Positions 56,791-64,000 of a stretch of DNA of 64,000 nt are shown piece after piece; the first letter of the stretch is position 1, and each line of letters starts with the position of its first letter. Source of the stretch: Marinomonas primoryensis (lineage in GTDB: Bacteria; Pseudomonadota; Gammaproteobacteria; Pseudomonadales; Marinomonadaceae); the NCBI RefSeq assembly GCF_013372285.1, contig NZ_CP054301.1, positions 3,882,501-3,946,500 on the forward strand, written 5' to 3'. The translations under genes were made by a program, and so were the position numbers. A model generated the notes under the pieces. It was not told the origin of the DNA and ran no database searches. It saw only the letters and a list, made by a program, of their open reading frames with translations.

Positions 56791-57720
56791 ATGAATACTA
56801 AAGCCGCCAATTCTGGGTCAGGACAGACTCAGTCAGGACGTCCTGCGCGCCTAAACTTGGCCGACTGGATGCCGAAAATCGTCATGGCCCCCACGGTGAT
56901 CGTCACCTTGGTGTGCATCTATGGCTATATGATTTGGACCGCTGTCCTCTCTTTTACCAATTCTCGTATGCTGCCGTCTTACGACTTTGTCGGCTTTGAT
57001 CAATATGAACGCCTATTCAACAATGACCGTTGGATGGTGGCACTGACGAACCTAGGTGTCTTCGGTGGGATGTTCATTGCTATTTGTTTGTTCCTTGGCG
57101 TTACGCTGGCCATTTTCTTGGATCAAAAAATTCGCGCAGAAGGCGCACTTCGTACTATTTATCTTTACCCTATGGCGATTTCTTTCATCGTCACAGGTAC
57201 CGCGTGGAAATGGTTGCTAAACCCAACCAATGGCCTAGAAAAAATGATGGTGAATTTGGGTTTCGAAGACTTCACGTTTAATTGGCTAGCGGATCCAGAC
57301 ATGGTTATTTACTGTTTGGTTATCGCTGCTGTTTGGCAAGCATCTGGCTTTGTTATGGCCTTGTTCTTAGCCGGTCTTCGTGGTGTTGATGGCGACCTTA
57401 TTAAAGCCGCACACCTTGATGGCGCGGGCATATTTACAACGTACCGTCGTATCATTTTGCCGTCACTAAAACCTGTTTTCTTTAGCGCCATGGTTATTTT
57501 ATCGCACATTGCGATTAAGAGTTTCGACTTGGTAGCCGCTTTAACCAATGGTGGCCCGGGTTACTCTTCTGATTTGCCGGCGAACTTCATGTATGCCCAC
57601 ACCTTTACCCGTAGCCAAGTTGGCCTAGGGTCGGCTTCTGCCATGATTATGTTGGGTTGTGTGTTGGCGATTTTGGTTCCTTATTTGTACTCAGAATTGC
57701 GAGGTGAACGCCATGAGTAA
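56791..57720 (+). CDS. gtsB: Glucose ABC transporter permease, GtsB-like
   Basis: MalF-type permease of 309 aa with six membrane segments. The EAA loop is DLIKAAHLDGAGIFTTYRRI. The N-terminal 30 residues are polar and Ser/Gly rich. It lies 92 bases after gtsA, across the hairpins, and its stop overlaps the gtsC start by 8 bases. Confidence 0.92.
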   Translation: MNTKAANSGSGQTQSGRPARLNLADWMPKIVMAPTVIVTLVCIYGYMIWTAVLSFTNSRMLPSYDFVGFDQYERLFNNDRWMVALTNLGVFGGMFIAICLFLGVTLAIFLDQKIRAEGALRTIYLYPMAISFIVTGTAWKWLLNPTNGLEKMMVNLGFEDFTFNWLADPDMVIYCLVIAAVWQASGFVMALFLAGLRGVDGDLIKAAHLDGAGIFTTYRRIILPSLKPVFFSAMVILSHIAIKSFDLVAALTNGGPGYSSDLPANFMYAHTFTRSQVGLGSASAMIMLGCVLAILVPYLYSELRGERHE

Positions 57721-58615
57721 CGGTAATTCTATGAATAAAAGTACCGTTGGCCGTAAGACGTCTGGCCTAGACAAAGTATTACGCGTTGCCTTGTACACCG
57801 TATTGACCATCGTTGCGGCCTTCTATCTCATCCCGTTTATCGTCATGCTCATTACATCGCTAAAAGACGTTGAAGAGATTCGTACTGGAACGTTACTTTC
57901 TCTACCGGCTTCATTGCATTTTGATTCTTGGGTAAAAGCGTGGTCCAGCGCCTGTACAGGCAGTAGCTGTGGCGGTATTTCGCCTTACTTCATGAACTCG
58001 TTTCAAATCGTGATACCAGCCGTGCTGATTTCAACACTGCTGGGTGCGATTAACGGTTACGTAATTTCCCTATGGAAGTTCCGTGGAAGTGATTTGTTCT
58101 TCGCGTTGTTGTTGTTGGGCTGTTTCGTCCCATTCCAAGTAATCTTGTTGCCAATGGCTCGTACATTGGGTTGGTTAGGCATTGCTAACACGACCTCCGG
58201 TTTGGTATTTGTGCATGTGGTTTACGGTGTGGCGTTCACGACACTGTTCTTCCGTAACTTCTACCAGTCAATTCCGAATGAATTGGTCAAAGCAGCACGC
58301 CTTGATGGCGCTGGTTTCTTTACTATTTTCTACCGCATTATTTTGCCAGTATCGACCCCTATTATTGTGGTCACTGTGATTTGGCAGTTCACTCAAATTT
58401 GGAATGACTTCCTCTTCGGGGTGGCGTTCTCCGGCTTTGACACTCAACCAGTAACCGTGGCATTAAACAATTTGGTCAATACCAGTTTTGGCGGCAAAGA
58501 ATACAACGTCGACATGGCCGCTGCCATTATCGCCGCTTTGCCTACACTGGCTGTTTATGTATTCGCAGGAAAATACTTTGTACGTGGTTTAACCGCTGGT
58601 GCGGTGAAAGGCTAA
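57713..58615 (+). CDS. gtsC: Glucose ABC transporter permease, GtsC-like
   Basis: MalG-type permease of 300 aa with six membrane segments. The EAA loop is ELVKAARLDGAGFFTIFYRI and the C-terminus is GKYFVRGLTAGAVKG, usual for MalG relatives. The start is at MSNGNSMN, overlapping the gtsB stop. An 18-residue upstream extension in frame is not supported. A periplasmic insert with two Cys (SACTGSSCGG) may form a disulfide, as in the Pseudomonas glucose permease. Confidence 0.92.
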   Translation: MSNGNSMNKSTVGRKTSGLDKVLRVALYTVLTIVAAFYLIPFIVMLITSLKDVEEIRTGTLLSLPASLHFDSWVKAWSSACTGSSCGGISPYFMNSFQIVIPAVLISTLLGAINGYVISLWKFRGSDLFFALLLLGCFVPFQVILLPMARTLGWLGIANTTSGLVFVHVVYGVAFTTLFFRNFYQSIPNELVKAARLDGAGFFTIFYRIILPVSTPIIVVTVIWQFTQIWNDFLFGVAFSGFDTQPVTVALNNLVNTSFGGKEYNVDMAAAIIAALPTLAVYVFAGKYFVRGLTAGAVKG

Positions 58616-58646
58616 CCGCGACATTTACAAAAACTAGCGAACAACG

Positions 58647-58680
58647 CACTCGTGCTTTTCATTTTTTTACCACACGAGTG
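58647..58680 (+). repeat. Hairpin between gtsC and gtsD
   Basis: CACTCGTG (58647-58654) pairs with CACGAGTG (58673-58680) over an 18-nt loop rich in T. It may attenuate or stabilise the transcript. Confidence 0.5.
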
Positions 58681-58705
58681 ACTCGATAAAATTTGGAGTA
58701 ATAAC

Positions 58706-59815
58706 ATGGCAAACCTCGTCATTGAAAATGTTAAAAAGAGCTACGGCAGTACAGAGATACTAAAAGGCATCAATATTTCCATCAAAGCGGGTGAATTTCT
58801 GATTTTGGTTGGGCCTTCTGGTTGTGGTAAATCCACCCTGATGAACTCGATTGCCGGTCTTGAAGATGTAACCGAAGGCCGCATTCTGATCGCCGATAAC
58901 GACGTAACTTACACAAGCCCGAAAGACCGTGATATTGCGATGGTGTTTCAGTCTTACGCTTTGTATCCAAACATGACGGTAGAGCAAAATATCTCTTTTG
59001 GTTTGGAAATGCGTAAAGTGCCAAAAGCAGAGCGCCAAATTGAAGTTCAGCGCGTTGCTGATATGTTACAAATTGATCACTTGCTAAATCGTAAGCCAGC
59101 ACAATTATCTGGTGGTCAACGCCAACGTGTTGCCATGGGGCGCGCCTTAGCTCGTCGCCCTCAGCTTTATCTGTTTGATGAGCCATTGTCTAACCTAGAC
59201 GCTAAATTGCGTGTAGAGATGCGTACAGAGATCAAGAAGCTGCATAAGAAGCTAGGCACAACCATCGTTTATGTAACACACGATCAGATTGAAGCTATGA
59301 CCTTGGCAGATCGCATCGCGGTAATGAAAGACGGTGAAGTACAACAACTAGGTTCTCCGCAAGAAATTTACGATAACCCAGCCAACCTGTTTGTTGCGGG
59401 CTTCATGGGGTCACCTGCGATGAACTTCATTCCAACCAAAGTCGTCGAACAAAATGGCGTACCTATGTTGGAACTGGCCACCAACACAACCGTCGCCTTG
59501 CCATTCCCTAAACCAGAATCGCTAAAAGACTATGTTGGCAAAACCATCTTATTGGGCTTGCGTCCAGAGATGATCACAGAACCTCAGCCACACAAAGAAG
59601 GTCAGCCTTTTGTTACCACGACCGACGTGGAAGTAGAAGTGACTGAACCAATGGGTGCCGACACCATGATCCTGACGCGTGTGAACAATGCAGAGATCAA
59701 CTGTCGCTCTAACCCTATGTACCCAGCTGAAGCAGGTTCAATCATCAAGATGATGTTTGACACATCCAAAGCGGTTGTCTTTGATAAAGAATCAGGTCGA
59801 CGTCTAGACCTCTAA
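58706..59815 (+). CDS. gtsD: Glucose ABC transporter ATPase, GtsD/UgpC-like
   Basis: ATPase of 369 aa: Walker A GPSGCGKSTL, signature LSGGQRQRVAMGRAL, Walker B LYLFDEPLSNLD, switch His in YVTHDQIEA, then a TOBE regulatory region (from about 235) with MGSPAMNFIPTKV. TTGGAG lies just upstream of the ATG. It is the last gene of the gts operon, followed by a strong terminator. Such ATPases can serve several importers. Confidence 0.93.
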   Translation: MANLVIENVKKSYGSTEILKGINISIKAGEFLILVGPSGCGKSTLMNSIAGLEDVTEGRILIADNDVTYTSPKDRDIAMVFQSYALYPNMTVEQNISFGLEMRKVPKAERQIEVQRVADMLQIDHLLNRKPAQLSGGQRQRVAMGRALARRPQLYLFDEPLSNLDAKLRVEMRTEIKKLHKKLGTTIVYVTHDQIEAMTLADRIAVMKDGEVQQLGSPQEIYDNPANLFVAGFMGSPAMNFIPTKVVEQNGVPMLELATNTTVALPFPKPESLKDYVGKTILLGLRPEMITEPQPHKEGQPFVTTTDVEVEVTEPMGADTMILTRVNNAEINCRSNPMYPAEAGSIIKMMFDTSKAVVFDKESGRRLDL

Positions 59816-59852
59816 TTGCCCATTTTTATAACGGTTTAGCTATTTAAAGCAC

Positions 59853-59891
59853 GCCTGCGACAGAGTTTATTCCTCTCGCAGGCTTTTTTTT
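59853..59891 (+). terminator. Terminator after gtsD
   Basis: The 8-bp stem GCCTGCGA/TCGCAGGC (59853-59860 with 59876-59883) is followed by eight T. Confidence 0.9.
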
Positions 59892-60031
59892 GTCAAAACG
59901 CCGTGCCTTTTGAGTACTCCCTTTTTCTTAATTACACATATTCAAAACGTTGCGCCTTAGATTTGATTACTTTTTCTATAAGAAATAGAATCTGCCTACT
60001 TAAAAAAACTAGCCACGACAAGGATTTGTTG

Positions 60032-63019
60032 ATGACGTATAGCAAGATTGAGCTGGATAAGCTCATGGCGTTTGAGTACCACTATGTAGAAGGTGGTCTA
60101 AGCCAAATAGACAAACGTGACCTTCAGTCTATATTGCCAAAAGGAATAACCGCCGACGCTCTATTAGAAAAATTTGCCGCAGGGGAATACGCTCTTCTGA
60201 CGGATATTCCCATCACACCTCTGCTGCTTCAAGACTCAAGTAATTTCATATCAGGTGAGTGGCAAATCAACCCTGATGCAGAGTCAAACTTTCAGCCCAG
60301 CGCCTTACTCGCACTGCAAAATCGTCTTAATATGGGGGGTGTAGGTGGTGGAGCATCCGCTTTCGCCAACCAAAATAATGGCAACCTTCACCCAGCCCAA
60401 CCGATTCATTACACACCGGAACCTGTCGTACCAGACAGCAGCACTCAACAACGTCAAGCGCCTTTGGCTTACGAATACAACATAGAAATCGCTTTTTCAG
60501 CAAACAACCCCAACCACCCCGTTAATCTGAATACAGTTTTAACGGACACCAAAGGCAAAAATCCTGTGGGAAAATGGGATGCCAGCCCAACAAAGTATGG
60601 CACGAGATACACAATAAAAAGCAATTCTAACGCTTTTCACAATCTAAACTTTCTGGCCACAACCAACACTATGGGGCTTTCACTAAAAAATGTTGAAATG
60701 GTGACATTAGGGTCGGGCAAGATTAATGACGCCTTTATTCCCATCATGCCTACTATGCAGCGGGGCGAACGCTTAGGGTTAGCCACCACAGGCTATCTTT
60801 ACCATTTCAAAGGCAACTCCCTCATCCAGAAATACCAATGGCAAGATGACGGCACCTTTAGCCCAATGCCGAATAACACAGCGAATTACACCTTCCATCA
60901 CGCTAGTATGGCGCTGTTGGTGTATTGGAAAATGGCTGGCAATGTGGTGAAAGATCAATACCTCGTCTACCGAGCCGAATCGATGCCTGATACCGAGTTG
61001 AGTCAAGTTTCACCAGAATGGTTGGACAAACATGGCGTTCACTTAGACATCGACGCTTTATTGAAGGTCACCCAAACACCAATACTTGAAAGAGACGCGC
61101 AAGAAAAAGCCACCACTAAAACTAATTCATCCACCCACACCGTCATAGAAGACCCAAACACTCAGCAGCGTGAAACTTGGTTGGACATTGCCAAACAATA
61201 TGGCCTATCGGCCAAGGAGCTTCTGAATCAAAACCTCCGTTACGATAAAAACCCAGGGGCGCTCAAAATAGGCGATACCTTACGCGCCAAACAAACGGCG
61301 GAAGAACAACCTGTCGTCTTCGAGCTATCTGAATGCCCGCCGGAGACGCCTAGCACCTACAACAACCCACACAACAGCCACTACGTCTGCAGTGAAAAAA
61401 GCATAACGGTCACCAACAGCGCACTCGTTCTTCCATTGGAAAAGCGCAAGGTAAAAAAAGGCCTGCCGCTGGTCAACATCAAACCCGAACGTATTCTACG
61501 CATTGGTGTTTTTTTTGACGGTACAGCAAACAACAAAACCAACGATGCTTATAAAGAAAAATATGGCGATCATTCTCGCACCAACATAGCCAGATTATTT
61601 GAGGCTTACCCACAAAAGCTCGGTGAATCCGATAAAATTTATGTCTCCGGGGTGGGCACATTAGACCTGGACGAGAAACCCGAGGACGAAAGAAAGGCAA
61701 TCATCGATGCCGGCGATGACATGTTCTCAGCCAGCTTAGCAACAGGCCTGTTTGATGCCGGTAGCGCGTTTATAAAATGGCAAAGTTTACTCACTCAGCT
61801 CAAGAAAATTATTACGCAGACAAAAGATAAAGATATTTATCAAGACATCACGCACATCGCCTTTGATGTGTTCGGTTTCAGTCGCGGTGCCGCCTTAGCT
61901 CGTCACTTTATTAATGCCCTCAACAAAATGGGCCTTCCAGATTACGACAGTATTAGAGAAACAGATTGGTATCACACCCCGCCAGGCACTCATCCCAATT
62001 TATTAGGAGGGACTCATTACGAAAGGTACAACGCCAATAACGATGGCCACCATGCGGACAATACTCGCACCTCAAGCGTCCGCTTTGTGGGTTTACTGGA
62101 CACCGTAGGGTCTTTTTATTGGCCCGGCAATGAAAAAGAAGGCGAGATTGAGCTCGAGCTCTTCGCAAAAAGTGCTAAACGCGTTTTTCATATTACCGCC
62201 CATAATGAGTACCGTACTAAGTTTCCACTCACCTCGCTGAAAACCAAAGGAAAACTACCCCCAAACTTCTTTGAAGAAGTCTTTCCTGGCGCTCATTCCG
62301 ATATAGGTGGCGGCTACCCATTTAGTTCGCAATATAAAGCGACAGAATTGGCACCTGTGTTTGGCTCCCCCACTTATGCAACCTATCAACTGGAATTGGT
62401 CAAAGTGACGCCTCTGCACACAGTAAACAGCACATTGGAAGATAGATGGAAGGCAAGAGTTCATGGTGGAAATGACCCTGATATCGATATTATCCGCCAT
62501 GAAACGGTTAAGCGTATTAGTATCGAATGGGATACCCAATCGTTCAAAGGTCTTGGCATGCACGGCCGAGTCACCCATGACCACACCAATGCATATTATT
62601 ACTACCTACAACCCATGGACGCCAGCTTAGCAGGACTCGCCCAAGAACGCCTTAAGCAACAAGCCGAACTCGTTGGGGTTGAATGGAACATGGATAAATA
62701 CACCCAAACGGAAGATTACATGAACAATAAACCTGTCCAAGCCTTGTGGGAGACATTATCAAGTAAATCCATTGGCACCATACAGGCACCGGACTGGCAA
62801 GCGGGCATCGCGCCAATGGCTCATCAAGTGATTCACCGCTCTCATGATCTTGCGATCCACATTGGGTTTAACAGTATGAAAGAAATACTTGTTAATGGCG
62901 TAAAAGACAACGAGCACTTTATTCAACGCACACCAGATCAAGTTGTTGGCACGCCTGTGCGTACTGTGTACGACAATAATTCACCCTGCCCGCCAATTAA
63001 AGCAGACCCAAACACGTAA
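60032..63019 (+). CDS. Tle1-like (DUF2235) phospholipase effector with LysM domain
   Basis: 995 aa, no signal peptide. The N-terminal 365 residues are not recognised. A LysM-like domain (about 368-419; DIAKQYGLSAKELLNQN, LKIGDTLRAK) precedes a DUF2235/Tle1 alpha/beta-hydrolase (about 485-780). The hydrolase has FFDGTANNKTN, nucleophile Ser 617 in GFSRGAA, Asp 690 in LLDTVGS and His 755 in PGAHSDIGGGY. Tle1 proteins are antibacterial phospholipases delivered by type VI secretion. The start at 60032 has AAGGA; the frame is open 43 codons further upstream. A lipoprotein gene follows at once. No VgrG or Hcp is in the window. Confidence 0.85.
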   Translation: MTYSKIELDKLMAFEYHYVEGGLSQIDKRDLQSILPKGITADALLEKFAAGEYALLTDIPITPLLLQDSSNFISGEWQINPDAESNFQPSALLALQNRLNMGGVGGGASAFANQNNGNLHPAQPIHYTPEPVVPDSSTQQRQAPLAYEYNIEIAFSANNPNHPVNLNTVLTDTKGKNPVGKWDASPTKYGTRYTIKSNSNAFHNLNFLATTNTMGLSLKNVEMVTLGSGKINDAFIPIMPTMQRGERLGLATTGYLYHFKGNSLIQKYQWQDDGTFSPMPNNTANYTFHHASMALLVYWKMAGNVVKDQYLVYRAESMPDTELSQVSPEWLDKHGVHLDIDALLKVTQTPILERDAQEKATTKTNSSTHTVIEDPNTQQRETWLDIAKQYGLSAKELLNQNLRYDKNPGALKIGDTLRAKQTAEEQPVVFELSECPPETPSTYNNPHNSHYVCSEKSITVTNSALVLPLEKRKVKKGLPLVNIKPERILRIGVFFDGTANNKTNDAYKEKYGDHSRTNIARLFEAYPQKLGESDKIYVSGVGTLDLDEKPEDERKAIIDAGDDMFSASLATGLFDAGSAFIKWQSLLTQLKKIITQTKDKDIYQDITHIAFDVFGFSRGAALARHFINALNKMGLPDYDSIRETDWYHTPPGTHPNLLGGTHYERYNANNDGHHADNTRTSSVRFVGLLDTVGSFYWPGNEKEGEIELELFAKSAKRVFHITAHNEYRTKFPLTSLKTKGKLPPNFFEEVFPGAHSDIGGGYPFSSQYKATELAPVFGSPTYATYQLELVKVTPLHTVNSTLEDRWKARVHGGNDPDIDIIRHETVKRISIEWDTQSFKGLGMHGRVTHDHTNAYYYYLQPMDASLAGLAQERLKQQAELVGVEWNMDKYTQTEDYMNNKPVQALWETLSSKSIGTIQAPDWQAGIAPMAHQVIHRSHDLAIHIGFNSMKEILVNGVKDNEHFIQRTPDQVVGTPVRTVYDNNSPCPPIKADPNT

Positions 63020-63031
63020 GGAAGCAACCGC

Positions 63032-64000
63032 ATGAAGTACATGATCATAAGCCTATGCATGATAACGCCTCTTCTTAGCCTAACTGGCTGCCAATCCATG
63101 GGGAATGGATTAGGAACCATCGCAAAAATCGGCAACGGCGGCAGTTTAGATGGCGCCTACAATCTATCTGATATCTGGGTCACCAGTGTGAACGGAGGCA
63201 GCGCTGGGTTCGGCTATGGGGCTGTCAATGGCTATCCAGGACCCAGTGCCAGCATCGGCATAGGCGTTCCTAGACACATAAAAGGTTATTGGGCGAAGGA
63301 AAATGAAGAGGGCCCAGGGTTCCAATCCTACTATCGAATTTCCGCCGACATAGACAGTGAACTGGCAGAAAGAAAAATTCGGACGCTGCAAAATTACTAC
63401 CAAAACTATGAAACTATTTGGGGCGTCATGCAAGTTGAGGTGGAAAAAAGTCGTATTAGAGTTTTTTTTGATAGAGGCTGTTCACCTTCGCTGAAAACAA
63501 ACGACTGCACTCCCAAAGAAGAAGCCGATCCTAATGGTTGGATTGTCAAAGCGCCTGGCTCAATTAGAGATGTGACCGTCCTTTTCGATGGCCAAGGTGA
63601 ATCCTCACTCACCCCTTTCCCCGGCTCCCCTTATGACGAACGTAGAGTCTTAGTAGAGCCCTTTCGTTTGGCAAACAAAATTACCCTAACCGATACAGAA
63701 GGTAACACTGCCACAAATGGAAGAGTCATTGGCGACTTAACCCGAATACAAGGGGATTGGGTGGTCTATGAAAAGACCGCTGATCCTACTGTATTCATAG
63801 ATCATTATTTCCATATTGATGCGCCGATTGACACCAACGTCGTAAAAGAAAAAATACAGATCATGCGTAAGGGCTTAGCCCACAAATACTTTGGAACAGT
63901 AACTTTCATAGAGATTGATGATGACGGCAACATCAAAATCTATTACCGACTTATTTGTACGAGCAATAGTAAGTTATGCGACAGCCTCAAAGAAAGCCGA
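63032..64000 (+). CDS. Lipoprotein, candidate immunity protein (3' end cut by window)
   Basis: 323 codons visible, open to the window edge. A lipoprotein signal ends LTGC (Cys about residue 20), so the mature protein is membrane anchored and faces the periplasm. The rest is soluble and beta-rich. SDIWVTSVNGGSAGFGYGAV and VPRHIKGYWAKENEEG are recognisable blocks, but no firm family call was made; a DUF2931-like resemblance is weak. AAGGAAG overlaps the effector stop, so the two genes are coupled. Lipoprotein immunity partners are known for Tle effectors, which suggests the role. Confidence 0.75.
   Translation, partial: MKYMIISLCMITPLLSLTGCQSMGNGLGTIAKIGNGGSLDGAYNLSDIWVTSVNGGSAGFGYGAVNGYPGPSASIGIGVPRHIKGYWAKENEEGPGFQSYYRISADIDSELAERKIRTLQNYYQNYETIWGVMQVEVEKSRIRVFFDRGCSPSLKTNDCTPKEEADPNGWIVKAPGSIRDVTVLFDGQGESSLTPFPGSPYDERRVLVEPFRLANKITLTDTEGNTATNGRVIGDLTRIQGDWVVYEKTADPTVFIDHYFHIDAPIDTNVVKEKIQIMRKGLAHKYFGTVTFIEIDDDGNIKIYYRLICTSNSKLCDSLKESR

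Noticed and set aside
46564-59815. Recent duplication between the agl and gts ABC operons
   Set aside because: The ATPases resemble each other only as family members; permeases and binding proteins belong to different subfamilies.
1-64000. CRISPR array, insertion sequence or prophage
   Set aside because: No spaced short direct repeats, transposase or phage structural genes were seen on either strand.

Overview
The window looks like core chromosome of a marine gammaproteobacterium of the Oceanospirillales, most likely Marinomonas or a close relative. This is inferred from gene order and protein resemblance: gshB-tonB, rpoH/ftsX-ftsE-ftsY/M16-like/rsmD, metX-metW-rdgB-hemW, tkt-epd-pgk-fba, moderate GC, and carbohydrate ABC systems of the agl and gts types. 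No insertion sequence, prophage or CRISPR array was seen. About 49 protein genes and one tRNA are supported; genes at both window edges are cut.

Layout. 1-3476 (minus): a PotDABC-like polyamine-type ABC importer. 3809-5782: a chemoreceptor. 5872-8363 (minus): serA and trmA. 8494-13876 (minus): a tightly overlapped four-gene operon with a LuxP-like binding protein, a LuxQ-like hybrid sensor that has lost its catalytic residues, mtnN (MTA/SAH nucleosidase) and a beta-barrel-like protein. 14070-14154: tRNA-Leu(UAG). 14292-19980 (minus): tkt, epd, pgk, fba. 20219-21511: metK behind a leader with mutually exclusive hairpins and an intrinsic terminator. 21632-26086: rsmE, a TolC/LapE-like outer membrane protein, gshB and a TonB-like protein. 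26181-30123 (minus): rpoH, ftsX, ftsE, ftsY. 30298-38150: M16-like protein, rsmD, a second chemoreceptor, metX, metW, rdgB, hemW.

38151-43638: a BCCT transporter behind a 129-bp element bounded by 20-bp inverted repeats, a GDT1-family Mn exporter behind a yybP-ykoY riboswitch, and a CBS/nucleotidyltransferase-exonuclease pair. 43653-51351 (minus): an alpha-glucoside operon (aglE-F-G-K-A) followed by a LacI-type regulator, with a fructokinase upstream (51806-52777). 53005-59815: an OmpR-type two-component system followed by a gtsABCD-like glucose importer. 60032-64000: a Tle1-like (DUF2235) phospholipase effector with a LysM domain, and a lipoprotein that may be its immunity partner.

The genes connect in several ways. 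Sugars imported by Agl and Gts would feed fructokinase and the tkt/epd/pgk/fba enzymes. metX/metW, metK and mtnN cover methionine, SAM and SAH turnover. The strongest candidates for something new are the degenerate LuxP/LuxQ-mtnN operon, the metK leader, the paired inverted repeat before the BCCT gene, and the Tle1-like effector/lipoprotein pair.
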